The notes: generated from the sequence alone by a model not told the origin. A DNA stretch of 44,928 nucleotides from Alistipes sp. (GCA_017546725.1 JAFYRX010000048.1:1-44928), one strand, 5' to 3'; positions 33,802 to 42,123 are shown, counted from the first letter of the stretch. Numbers and translations: made by a program.

Positions 33802-35271
33802 TTAATTATTCAAATCGAGTACTACCTCGTAAGTTGAATTAGGCTCGAAGTCAGCATTGTAAATCAACAGGAAGTTCTCATCCAAAGCCACATTCCACGC
33901 CTGGCCTTCGGCAAGCGAAGGATTGCAAAGACGCTGCGGGAAGAAGTAACTGAAAGGCAAATCAAGAACGTGCTCCTGCTTGAACTTATCACCCTTCATT
34001 CTCTCGAGGCTGAAATTCTCTTTGGTCTTAATCGTAACGTAGCATTTCTTACCACGAATCTCCGATGTAACCTCAAAATCGGTCTCGCCATCAACCTCCT
34101 GAAGACGTACCTCCCACTTCGGGTCTCCATAATATGCCAACACATCTCTATCGTGCCAGAAACCTATCTGGTCCATATCGGGCCTATCCCCCAAAACCTC
34201 CTGCAAACGCTGGCGAGCCAAGCGGAACTCATCCTTACCAAAATCGGGGTAACGCTCACGCAAAAGCGAGGGGTACCACTGGTGCTGCTGATGCAAGAAA
34301 TCCTGCTGATTGACAAAGATAGCCTCCGAGAGAGTGTATCGGCCAGGATTGGTAACCCAATATTTCAAGCCACCCCAACCGTTACGGCCGTGCCAGGTAG
34401 TTACAACGTAACCAATCATTGTCGCAGCATTGGCATCGTTCATCCACGCGATAGCCATACTCTCCTTAGTGTTATTCACGTTTCCAATCAAGCAGTTACC
34501 TACAGCAAAATAAACCTTACGCTTACCGCTCTGCTCGATATCCCACGTCTCTTTTGTAAAGCGGTCCTCAGCATAAAGACCACCATCCTTTGGCTTGAAA
34601 TTACCCAACGAGAAAGGCATCTCGAGATTACGTTCCGTAGCGTGTGCGGCTGTTACAACCAAATCGGGATTGTACTTAACGTATATATCAGAAAATTTGC
34701 GCAAAATCTCGGTTGGTGCGATACTATCACGTTTAACCTCGCTGTGACGGCCTTGTTTCTCGCCCCAGTGGCCCTTGTGGTGGTCATCAACCCAGCCGTA
34801 ATTGTCAAACCACTTTGCACTGTTAAGTTCTGTGATAGTTGCTACAGCATCCTTGACGAGCAACGGCTCGGTGCTGTTATCTACCATACGCATAGCAGCC
34901 GCAGCATCGTAGCCTGTAATCATACCCCAAACAAAATCGGCATAGATATCGTCATCCACTTCACGGCTGGCCAAATGCATATCGATAACATAGTCACGTC
35001 CGAGGTTTTCAGGCTTCTCAACAATAGCCACATAGCGAGGCTTAATCTCGCGCAATGCATCCAACAATTCACAAGGCGACTCCTTGTAGATAATCAACTC
35101 TGCTGAGTGCTTTTGCTGCAACGCCTCGGCAACCTTCAACCACTCGGCATCCTGCTGTACAGCCTCACTTGCCAATACTACATAAGTGTCATCCATAACA
35201 ACTTTTGCACAACCCACAAACGAAAAGAGCGACAAAAGAGAGACTCCGCAAAACAATAAAATCTTCTTCAT
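33802..35271 (-). CDS. Lipoprotein resembling gingipain/caspase-fold (clan CD) peptidases
   Basis: 489 aa with a lipobox (SFVGC, C21). No standard family was recognised by name. The layout resembles C25-like caspase folds. A strand-helix start (YVVLASEAVQQ, AEALQQKHSAELIIY) leads to PRYVAIVEKPENLGRDYVIDM, an aspartate-rich DDDIYADFVWGMITGYD region as in peptidase C25, then two hydrophobic strands. One strand ends in a histidine (DLVVTAAHATERN, H210) and the next in a cysteine (KVYFAVGNCLIGN, C260), the expected His/Cys dyad. The C-terminal region is beta-rich. Peptidase activity is inferred only. It is followed by the GH95 gene on the same strand. Confidence 0.6.
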   Translation of the reverse strand: MKKILLFCGVSLLSLFSFVGCAKVVMDDTYVVLASEAVQQDAEWLKVAEALQQKHSAELIIYKESPCELLDALREIKPRYVAIVEKPENLGRDYVIDMHLASREVDDDIYADFVWGMITGYDAAAAMRMVDNSTEPLLVKDAVATITELNSAKWFDNYGWVDDHHKGHWGEKQGRHSEVKRDSIAPTEILRKFSDIYVKYNPDLVVTAAHATERNLEMPFSLGNFKPKDGGLYAEDRFTKETWDIEQSGKRKVYFAVGNCLIGNVNNTKESMAIAWMNDANAATMIGYVVTTWHGRNGWGGLKYWVTNPGRYTLSEAIFVNQQDFLHQQHQWYPSLLRERYPDFGKDEFRLARQRLQEVLGDRPDMDQIGFWHDRDVLAYYGDPKWEVRLQEVDGETDFEVTSEIRGKKCYVTIKTKENFSLERMKGDKFKQEHVLDLPFSYFFPQRLCNPSLAEGQAWNVALDENFLLIYNADFEPNSTYEVVLDLNN

Positions 35272-35319
35272 AAATATTATTCTTTAAATTATTTTTTGAT
35301 TCTTATGCGTTAATTTGTA

Positions 35320-35327
35320 CAAAGATA
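35320..35327 (-). promoter_or_regulatory. Putative promoter of the lipoprotein-GH95 pair, -7 box
   Basis: The minus strand reads TATCTTTG, an exact TAnnTTTG match, 49 bp before the lipoprotein start. No convincing -33 element was seen. The rest of the 215-bp divergent spacer holds a weaker plus-strand TATCTTTA at 35443-35450 for the next gene. Confidence 0.5.
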
Positions 35328-35486
35328 TAATTTATTAGAATACATTATTAATTATCACCGTTTTTTATTTCATTTCGCATTCAAACATTTAGGCAACGAT
35401 TCGAAAAAAGAGCGAAAAGAGCGTCATATCAAAAATTATTACTATCTTTATCTCTTAATTATAAGACAAACTCATAAACTTAAGTT

Positions 35487-37277
35487 ATGAAGAACCCGAA
35501 AATTGAAAAATATATAGTTACAGGATTTTGGGCGGTGCTATGGGCTGCAATAATGATATATATGCAAATCAAGCACTCATTCCACTTCCCGTATATTGAG
35601 CAATCACAGATATTCCTGTTTGATGGGGCATATTTGAGCGAGAAATTATGGCAGGTGGCTGGCGTAGCAATTCTTATTGAGGAGTTTATTACACAATTCT
35701 TCTGCATACCTTACGTAGGACCTATCTTTGTTGCATCGGCTCTCGTTGGTGTAGGACTAATCACGCAAAGCATCGTCAAGAAGATTGCTCCAAATGCAAA
35801 TGCTCCATTATTGGCACTAATGCCCGTCGCACTGCAACTTACGACAATGGTCGATTACGACTATCAATATAGCGGAATAATATCGTACATAATAGCAGTA
35901 GCCGCCATACGCCTTTACCTGCAATTTGAAAGGCAGACCACAAAAGTCATTGCATCGTCGTTACTGGCGCTTTTGCTATATTGGGCAGCAGGTCCTGCCG
36001 CGATTATGTTTGTTGCGGCAATTGCTATATACGAACTATTTATAGCCCCCAGCAAGGCCTATTTTACGTTATTGCCTATGGCAATAATTGCCGCCGCAGG
36101 TTGGATAGCCATATACTACCTGCATCTGCTTGGCGAAGTGAGATACGCATTCTCTCCCGACCTCTATTATAAGCCTATGCTACAGCCCGACAAGGCGTTC
36201 TATTATGCGTGGGTGGCAATGCCCATCATCTGCTTTATTGCCACCTTACTACGTCGCAGAGGTGAGATTTCGTCTGCTCGCAAATGGGCGGAAGTGGCTG
36301 CGCAGTTGGCTGTGGTGGCATTGGTTGTAAGTTTCACATTCAAAGACAAAGAATATCTGCAACCTATGGTAACGAAGTTCAAAGAGTTGGATTACTATCT
36401 GCGATATGAGCAGTGGGACGATGCTCTGAAACTCGCAAAAGAGCAGGGAGCAGATAATACTTTACACATATTGATGCAGAATATTGCCCTTATCCAGACC
36501 GATGCCCTGGGCGACAAAGCATTTGCTTATACGCAGTTGGGACCCGATGGCATCACTATGGACTGGAGCGACAACAATCCGTTTATATTCAGCATATTGA
36601 GCGACCTGCATTTCGCTCTAGGTAATACGTCAATTGCACAGGAGGTAGCATTTAAGAAAAACAGCGAGAGCATAGCCGTTAATCACAGTTACAACTCTCG
36701 TATGTTGAAGCGATTGGTGCTGACCAACATAATTTATGGCGGAGAAAGTGGCTACGATGTTGCCGAGAAGTACATAGCAATACTCGAAAAGAGTCTCTTC
36801 TACCGCGATTGGGCAACAGAACAACGCGCATACCTCTACGACAAGACTCCTCTAACGCCAATGATGCAGGAGCAGCGACAGAATATGCACAACATCGATT
36901 TGAGTTATCGTATGGCCGATAATTTCGATGTATTGAACGACATCAGCCATTGCAATCTCTCGCGCCGAACATTCGAGCATCAGTGTATGGGTTACTTGCT
37001 GAATATGGACCTTGAGAATTTCTATCAAATCGTATCGCGCGTATATGGCACCGCCACTATGCCCACATTGCCGCAAACATTTGCCGAGGCGTTGTTGATA
37101 TACACAACACTCAACAAATCTATTCAGGGCAATTACGCCATAGACGAAACTACACAAAAACGTTTCCTGGAGTTCCAAAATTTTGCGGCTCAGAACTACA
37201 ACAATAAGAATCTCGCTGCAATTATGCGCAAATCCTACGGCGAGACCTATTGGTACTATTATATGTTTACAAAATAG
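35487..37277 (+). CDS. DUF6057-like multi-pass membrane protein
   Basis: 596 aa. The N-terminal half is hydrophobic, with many predicted transmembrane segments (for example FWAVLWAAIMIYM, LLALMPVALQLTTMV, ALLLYWAAGPAAIMFVAAIAIYELF, LLPMAIIAAAGWIAIYYL, WVAMPIICFIATLL and AAQLAVVALVVSFTF). The C-terminal half (from about residue 290) is soluble and helical, with tetratricopeptide-like segments such as LRYEQWDDALKLAKEQG. It resembles the Bacteroidetes DUF6057 group, whose function is unknown. The TolB-like lipoprotein gene starts 6 bp downstream, so the two are surely co-expressed. Confidence 0.75.
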   Translation: MKNPKIEKYIVTGFWAVLWAAIMIYMQIKHSFHFPYIEQSQIFLFDGAYLSEKLWQVAGVAILIEEFITQFFCIPYVGPIFVASALVGVGLITQSIVKKIAPNANAPLLALMPVALQLTTMVDYDYQYSGIISYIIAVAAIRLYLQFERQTTKVIASSLLALLLYWAAGPAAIMFVAAIAIYELFIAPSKAYFTLLPMAIIAAAGWIAIYYLHLLGEVRYAFSPDLYYKPMLQPDKAFYYAWVAMPIICFIATLLRRRGEISSARKWAEVAAQLAVVALVVSFTFKDKEYLQPMVTKFKELDYYLRYEQWDDALKLAKEQGADNTLHILMQNIALIQTDALGDKAFAYTQLGPDGITMDWSDNNPFIFSILSDLHFALGNTSIAQEVAFKKNSESIAVNHSYNSRMLKRLVLTNIIYGGESGYDVAEKYIAILEKSLFYRDWATEQRAYLYDKTPLTPMMQEQRQNMHNIDLSYRMADNFDVLNDISHCNLSRRTFEHQCMGYLLNMDLENFYQIVSRVYGTATMPTLPQTFAEALLIYTTLNKSIQGNYAIDETTQKRFLEFQNFAAQNYNNKNLAAIMRKSYGETYWYYYMFTK

Positions 37278-37283
37278 CAGAGT

Positions 37284-38768
37284 ATGAGAAAGTTATTTAT
37301 TATATCAACCGCCCTTGTCGCACTCGCCGCAATGCTGTGCGGTTGCACCTACAACGAGCAGGAAGGTCGAATGAGCGACAAACCGCTGGCCATATTCCCC
37401 GACTATGCCGACGTGACCATCCCCGCCAACATAGCACCGCTTAACTTCCGCATCGAGGGCTCTAACGCAAAGGCGCAGGCGCGCTTCGTTTCGGGCGAGA
37501 GTTCTGTTGTAGTGAGCAGCAGCGACTCGCGAATCATCATTGCGGAGCGTAAATGGCGTAAGATTGTCGATGCCGCCACAGCTGGTGACGGCACGATAGA
37601 GGTAATAGTTTCGGCAAAGGAGGCTGACGGCTGGGTGACATACAAACCCTTCACGATTAACGTCGCGCCCCACCCTATCGACTCACACATAGCCTACCGA
37701 CTCATCGAGCCTGGCTACGAGTCGTGGTGCGAGATGGGCATCTATCAGCGTAACATCGAGACATTTGAGCAGAAACCTATCATCGAGAACTCGGCTGCGG
37801 ACTACGGTTGTATAAACTGCCACTCATTCTGCCAGCAAAACCCCGACAAGATGCTGTTCCATATGCGCCAGATGCACACGGGAACTATAATTACCGACGG
37901 CACGAAAATCGAGAAACTCAACACCACAACCCCCGAGACTCGTTCTCCGCTGGTCTATCCCTCGTGGCATCCTTCGGGTAAGTATGTTGCCTTCACCAAC
38001 AACCTCACACGATTAATCAATCTACCGAACGACCACAACCGCGTAGAGGTCTATGATGGCGCATCGGACGTGGTTGTATATGATGTGGAGCGCCACGAAA
38101 TCATTACCTCACGCAACCTATTCTCGACCAAATATTTCGAGACCTTTCCCACATTCTCGCCCGACGGAGGCAAACTCTACTTCTGCACGGCCGATTCGGT
38201 GGCTATGCCCGACGAGTTCAAGAGTGCGAAATATAGCCTCTGCGCGATAGACTTTGACGAGGAGACTCGTCGCTTTGGCGAGCGTGTCGATACGCTTTAC
38301 AACGCTCATACGGGTGGTCGCAGCGTCTCGTTCCCGCGCGTATCGCCCGATGGTCGCTATATGCTTTACGCTTTGGCCGACTACGGCAACTTCTCGATTT
38401 GGCACCGCGATGCCGACCTCAAGATGATTGACCTCACTACAGGCAACGAGGTCGATATGACCGCAGCCAACAGCGACGCCGCCGAGAGTTACCACTCGTG
38501 GAGCAGCAACTCGCGCTGGATACTCTTCAACAGCCGTCGCGTAAACGGACTCTACACCCACGCCTACATAGCCTATGTCGACGAGCAAGGCAAGGTGCAT
38601 AAGCCGTTCCTATTGCCACAGCGCGACCCCGACTTCTATGACCGCTTTATGAAATCGTACAACATACCCGAATTTATCACGGGCGAGGTGGAACTCAACT
38701 CCTACGACATCGCCCAATTCGCCAAAGAGGATAAGGGTATCGACCTGAAATTCAAGATGCAGGAGTAA
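37284..38768 (+). CDS. TolB-like beta-propeller lipoprotein with a CxxCH motif
   Basis: 494 aa. The lipobox is MLCGC (C21). After an N-terminal beta domain (about 30-130) comes YGCINCHSF (C176, C179, H180), the sequence of a c-type haem attachment site, followed by Met and His residues (LFHMRQMHTG) that might supply a second ligand. The C-terminal part contains WD40-like/PD40 blades: YPSWHPSGKYVAF, FPTFSPDGGKLYF and FPRVSPDGRYMLY. The G+C of this gene appears higher than that of its neighbours. It follows the DUF6057-like gene by 6 bp. Haem binding is not proven; a zinc or disulfide role is possible. Confidence 0.78.
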   Translation: MRKLFIISTALVALAAMLCGCTYNEQEGRMSDKPLAIFPDYADVTIPANIAPLNFRIEGSNAKAQARFVSGESSVVVSSSDSRIIIAERKWRKIVDAATAGDGTIEVIVSAKEADGWVTYKPFTINVAPHPIDSHIAYRLIEPGYESWCEMGIYQRNIETFEQKPIIENSAADYGCINCHSFCQQNPDKMLFHMRQMHTGTIITDGTKIEKLNTTTPETRSPLVYPSWHPSGKYVAFTNNLTRLINLPNDHNRVEVYDGASDVVVYDVERHEIITSRNLFSTKYFETFPTFSPDGGKLYFCTADSVAMPDEFKSAKYSLCAIDFDEETRRFGERVDTLYNAHTGGRSVSFPRVSPDGRYMLYALADYGNFSIWHRDADLKMIDLTTGNEVDMTAANSDAAESYHSWSSNSRWILFNSRRVNGLYTHAYIAYVDEQGKVHKPFLLPQRDPDFYDRFMKSYNIPEFITGEVELNSYDIAQFAKEDKGIDLKFKMQE

Positions 38769-38832
38769 TCCCCACCCGTTTGGGTACGAATTTTGCACCA
38801 CACCAAAACGAACACCGTTAAATTGTATCGTT

Positions 38833-39090
38833 ATGTTTTGGTTATGGTATCTGCTTATAGGCTTGGTGGCGGGATGGCTCGCCAACCTTATCGTGCGCGG
38901 TAGTGGCGCGGGGCTTCTGTTGAATATTATCGTCGGTATCATTGGTGGATTCTTGGGTGGCTGGCTTGTCGGCTTGGTGGGCTGGATACCCCTCACCACC
39001 TTTGGGGCATTGGTCGCATCGGTCATCGGTGCAGTCGTATTTCTCTGCATCGCATCACTCTTTGCAAACCGCAAAACGGAACGTTATTGA
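38833..39090 (+). CDS. GlsB/YeaQ/YmgE family small membrane protein
   Basis: 85 aa, two or three hydrophobic, glycine-rich segments: LWYLLIGLVAGWLANLIVRG, GLLLNIIVGIIGGFLGGWLVG and FGALVASVIGAVVFLCIASL. This matches the transglycosylase-associated stress protein family (YeaQ/GlsB), small inner-membrane proteins of unclear function that often respond to stress. The 64-bp gap upstream contains a weak ACCC-GTTT-GGGT hairpin. A terminator follows at 39116. Confidence 0.88.
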   Translation: MFWLWYLLIGLVAGWLANLIVRGSGAGLLLNIIVGIIGGFLGGWLVGLVGWIPLTTFGALVASVIGAVVFLCIASLFANRKTERY

Positions 39091-39115
39091 CCTTTGCCCG
39101 ATAGCAAATAGGCAG

Positions 39116-39151
39116 AAAAATCGTTTGGCTTTTTGTCGAACGATTTTTTTT
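39116..39151 (+). terminator. Terminator after the GlsB-like gene, overlapping the next promoter
   Basis: AAAAATCGTT (39116-39125) pairs with AACGATTTTT (39139-39148), followed by more T residues to 39151. Its loop contains the -33 TTTG (39132-39135) of the next promoter. Confidence 0.7.
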
Positions 39152-39162
39152 GCTTAACTTTG
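39132..39162 (+). promoter_or_regulatory. Consensus promoter of the structured RNA / fimbrillin locus
   Basis: TTTG at 39132-39135 and TAACTTTG at 39155-39162, 19 bp apart, match the Bacteroidetes consensus fully. Transcription should start near 39168, about 240 nt before the next protein start. Confidence 0.78.
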
Positions 39163-39167
39163 TCTTG

Positions 39168-39390
39168 CAACTGGCAAAAATCCGTTGTAATGTAACATAT
39201 TATTAATTAGCGTTTGCTATTTGTTCCAAGAACTCTGAAACGTAGGAAATTTCAAAAGTGCAAATCGGAACAGATTATGCGAATGCCCGCTTGTGTGGGC
39301 ATTCTTGTCTGTTTGTACCGGTTTTCCTACGACCGCAGAGTTGGGCAAGTTTGTTCACACTTTGTGTTCGTAGGTGGAGTGGGTAGCAGT
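39168..39390 (+). ncRNA. Long structured RNA, 6S/Bacteroidales-1-like or a 5' leader
   Basis: This fills most of the 319-bp stretch (39091-39409) without a protein gene. Nested stems are visible. The outer pair is AACTCTG (39231-39237) with CAGAGTT (39336-39342). CGTAGGAAA (39241-39249) pairs with TTTCCTACG (39323-39331). AACAGA (39269-39274) pairs with TCTGTT (39308-39313), extended by CGG/CCG. The terminal hairpin is GAATGCCCGC with GTGGGCATTC around TTGT. A 16-nt one-sided internal loop (39250-39265) interrupts the rod. Such a rod with a bubble resembles 6S RNA. Bacteroidetes 6S-type RNAs are known to sit behind this promoter type, but I cannot match the family by eye. The ends are approximate; no clear terminator separates it from the downstream gene. 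Confidence 0.55.
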
Positions 39391-39409
39391 CGCATAAAAC
39401 ACTAACAAA

Positions 39410-40906
39410 ATGAAACGCTTAATTAAAATTTTGGCGGTATCAACACTTGGTGTGTTGATGATTGGTTGCTCTAAAGATTCATCAGAAGGGCAGATTAGTT
39501 CTACAAATTACGAGTTGAAACTCCGAGGAGACATCAAGGCTCCCACATCGGGAACTCGTGTAAATGCAAACGGCTTTGAGGCCAACGACAAAGTAGGAGT
39601 CTATGTATCATCTACAGGCTCACTCGCATCACAAGGCAACACACTCGACAATGCAGCCTACACCTACTCAAACGGTAATCTTAACGCATCAGAGGGTAGC
39701 GAGGTTTATTGGGATTCAAAGGATGCCCTTTTATCTGTTTATGCCTATTATCCGTATGTCGCAAATGTTGCGAACAACTCTGCATACGAATTCTCGGTAG
39801 AGACTAATCAATCAACTGATGTTAATTTCTACAATAGCGATTTTATCACAGCACAAGCAGTAAATCTTGCACCGCAAGAGACTCCCGTTTCACTTACTTT
39901 CACTCACTCATTGAGCAAAGTCTTGGTGTCGTTCGTAGCAGGCGAAGGCATTACTGCGAGCGAGTTGGCCGCAGCAGAAAAGACCTTTACCATAGGAGGG
40001 TTAGCAACAAGTGGAACTATTAATCTTGCAACAGGCGTAGCAACTGCTGGAACAACAACAGCTACTATTACTCCGCTTGAAAGCAACGGAACTGACTATG
40101 CCGCCATTATCTATCCTCAAGATGGTGCTGTTTCATTTAATTTAGAGTTAGACGGCGAGGTATTCTCTTACACAACTAATATAGATTTTGAGGCTGGTTA
40201 TCAGTATAAATTTAATCTGACTATCAACACTTGGAACTCTCCCGAGATGACATTAACCACTACATCTATCGACTCTTGGGATGATGGAGATGACCATTCG
40301 GGAACAATGTCTAATACTATCTCATTCCCCGATGCTACACTAAAATCAGTAATTTTGAACTCATACTTGTACACACGACACGAAAACGGTGCCGTAGGTG
40401 AACAAACCGAAACACTAATTGATGCAAATGGTGACGGCGAGATTTCTTATGATGAAGCAAAAGCTGTATATGTTTTAGTTCTACAATCAAGTTCTATATC
40501 AAATTTATCAGGACTTGAATATTTTACTAATCTTGATTATCTCGTCATTACAGGGTCTGCTATGGCATCTATTGATTTGTCAAGTTGTACTTCTCTAATC
40601 CAATTCGATTTTCACAGTAATAGCGGGACTACATCATTAAAACTTTCAAATAATCCGAACCTAAAACGCATTGGATGTGGAAGTAATAGTAATCTAAAAA
40701 CATTGGATATATCAGGGGCAACATCGTTAGAGGACCTAATGTGTAGTGGCAATGCGATAGAAGTTTTAGATGTGTCTAACAACTTGTCGTTGAGTAGTGT
40801 CAGCATATCAGGCGAACAATCGCTTCAAACATTGTATGTTCATAGTTCACAGAATACAGAAGGTTGGAGACTTCCCAATGGAGTAACCCCGACGATAAAA
40901 AACTGA
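39410..40906 (+). CDS. Fimbrillin-like lipoprotein with EF-hand-like motif and leucine-rich repeats
   Basis: 498 aa. The lipobox is LMIGC (C20). Residues about 30-300 resemble fimbrillin-family domains: YELKLRGDIKAPTSGTRVN, YWDSKDALLSVYAYYPY, VSLTFTHSLSKVLVSF and TTTSIDSWDDGD. Then DANGDGEISYDEA (338-350) is an EF-hand/dockerin-like calcium loop. The C-terminal 140 residues are irregular leucine-rich repeats (ISNLSGLEYFTNLDYL, LKTLDISGATSLEDL, IEVLDVSNNLSLSSV). The C-terminal third looks AT-richer than the neighbours. It is a probable surface adhesin or pilus-related protein. The 240-nt untranslated region upstream holds a structured RNA. Confidence 0.8.
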   Translation: MKRLIKILAVSTLGVLMIGCSKDSSEGQISSTNYELKLRGDIKAPTSGTRVNANGFEANDKVGVYVSSTGSLASQGNTLDNAAYTYSNGNLNASEGSEVYWDSKDALLSVYAYYPYVANVANNSAYEFSVETNQSTDVNFYNSDFITAQAVNLAPQETPVSLTFTHSLSKVLVSFVAGEGITASELAAAEKTFTIGGLATSGTINLATGVATAGTTTATITPLESNGTDYAAIIYPQDGAVSFNLELDGEVFSYTTNIDFEAGYQYKFNLTINTWNSPEMTLTTTSIDSWDDGDDHSGTMSNTISFPDATLKSVILNSYLYTRHENGAVGEQTETLIDANGDGEISYDEAKAVYVLVLQSSSISNLSGLEYFTNLDYLVITGSAMASIDLSSCTSLIQFDFHSNSGTTSLKLSNNPNLKRIGCGSNSNLKTLDISGATSLEDLMCSGNAIEVLDVSNNLSLSSVSISGEQSLQTLYVHSSQNTEGWRLPNGVTPTIKN

Positions 40907-40933
40907 TTAATTAGTGATTTTTAGGCGCAAAAG

Positions 40934-40964
40934 TTTGTTAGTGAAAATAAATTGCTTACCTTTG
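40934..40964 (+). promoter_or_regulatory. Consensus promoter of rpmE2
   Basis: TTTG at 40934-40937 and TACCTTTG at 40957-40964, spaced by 19 bp, match the consensus. The predicted start is about 35 nt before the ATG. Confidence 0.8.
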
Positions 40965-41004
40965 CAGTCGCTAAAAAGTATTTAATTCAAAAACATTACA
41001 AACA

Positions 41005-41268
41005 ATGAAGAAAGGTATTCACCCCGAAAGTTATCGTTTGGTGGCGTTCAAGGATATGTCGAACGACCACGTGTTTTTGTGTCGGTCCGCCGTTTCGACA
41101 AAAGAGACCATCGAAGTGAACGGCGAAACCTATCCTGTATACAAGATGGAAATCTCTAACACATCTCACCCCTTCTACACAGGTAAGATGAAGTTGGTTG
41201 ATACCGCAGGTCGTGTGGATAAGTTTATGAGCCGCTACGCAAAGCGCTACGATAAGAAGAACAAGTAA
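41005..41268 (+). CDS. rpmE2: 50S ribosomal protein L31 type B
   Basis: 87 aa, the length of the type B (zinc-free) L31. It starts MKKGIHPESYRLVAFKDMSN and contains ISNTSHPFYTGKMKLVDTAGRVDKF, the conserved C-terminal block. The four-cysteine zinc site of type A L31 is absent. It has its own consensus promoter and terminator, so it is monocistronic and strongly expressed. Confidence 0.95.
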   Translation: MKKGIHPESYRLVAFKDMSNDHVFLCRSAVSTKETIEVNGETYPVYKMEISNTSHPFYTGKMKLVDTAGRVDKFMSRYAKRYDKKNK

Positions 41269-41290
41269 TCCTAAGCGGATTTACTTACGA

Positions 41291-41325
41291 AATATGCTCG
41301 GTCGAATGACCGAGCATATTTTTTT
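41291..41325 (+). terminator. Terminator after rpmE2
   Basis: 13-bp perfect stem AATATGCTCGGTC / GACCGAGCATATT with a GAAT loop, followed by a T-run. It faces the convergent nagB gene and may also end that transcript. Confidence 0.85.
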
Positions 41326-41352
41326 GTCTGGAATTCACTTATGCTGGCAAGC

Positions 41353-42111
41353 CTACAAAAGTTTTGAACTATCGTTATCAAGATAGAGAATTGCACCCGG
41401 CTTGCGACGTAATATGCTGGCGGGACAAATCTCGCTAACGTCGCCCTCGATTGTCGCCTTCACAGCCTCGGCCTTCGTAGCGGCTGGCACGATGCAGAAA
41501 TGACGCGATGCAGCCATAAGAGCAGGAATAGTCAGCGTCATTGCGTGAGTAGGCACATCATCAAGCGAAGCAAAACAGCCATCATTGACTTGTTGCATTC
41601 GGCATTTGTTATCCAAATCGACAACCTTAACCCAAGCCGCATCGTTGAAGTCAGCAACGTGAGGGTCATTAAAGGCTATGTGGCCATTCTCGCCAATTCC
41701 CATAAACACCACATCGGTAGGATACTCCTTGAGCAGTTGTGTATAGTTTTCGCAGGCCTCCTCGGGGGCAATTGAACCGTTTAGATAGTGGACCGAGCGG
41801 AATGGCACTTTATCGAAAATCGCTCGACGCAAAAAATTACCAAAGGCTTGCGGAGCATCAGAATTAATGCCTATATACTCATCCATATGGAAGGCATTAA
41901 TCCTCGCCCACTCAACATCCTGCTCTGCCAACGACGCCAAAAACTCATTCTGCGAAGGAGCCGCCGCAAAAATAGCATTAATCGTCGGTTTCTTCTCGAG
42001 CATCTCACGCAGGCACTCTGCGGCGTCAATTGCCGCTGCCTGGCCCATTGACTCTCGCGTAGGATATATTTTCACTTGCAGATTGTCTGCAAAAAACTCT
42101 TTAGATGTCAT
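41353..42111 (-). CDS. nagB: Glucosamine-6-phosphate deaminase
   Basis: 252 aa. Converts glucosamine-6-phosphate to fructose-6-phosphate and ammonia in the cytoplasm. The active-site Asp lies in INAFHMDEYIG, and GIGENGHIAFNDP holds the ring-opening His. The Asp found in E. coli NagB just before it is Asn here, as in the Gram-positive enzymes. It is last in the permease-nagA-nagB operon, 12 bp after nagA. Confidence 0.92.
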   Translation of the reverse strand: MTSKEFFADNLQVKIYPTRESMGQAAAIDAAECLREMLEKKPTINAIFAAAPSQNEFLASLAEQDVEWARINAFHMDEYIGINSDAPQAFGNFLRRAIFDKVPFRSVHYLNGSIAPEEACENYTQLLKEYPTDVVFMGIGENGHIAFNDPHVADFNDAAWVKVVDLDNKCRMQQVNDGCFASLDDVPTHAMTLTIPALMAASRHFCIVPAATKAEAVKATIEGDVSEICPASILRRKPGAILYLDNDSSKLL

Positions 42112-42123
42112 TGTTTCGTACTT

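Noticed and set aside
33970-35106. 378-codon open frame on the plus strand
   Set aside because: It lies wholly opposite the well-supported lipoprotein gene and its translation has no recognisable domain; it is a shadow of that gene's codon bias.
27360-35424. 12-mer CGAAAAGAGCGT shared by two upstream regions (27360-27371 and 35413-35424)
   Set aside because: Shared 12-mers are expected by chance in 45 kb, and its position relative to the -7 boxes differs between the two sites.
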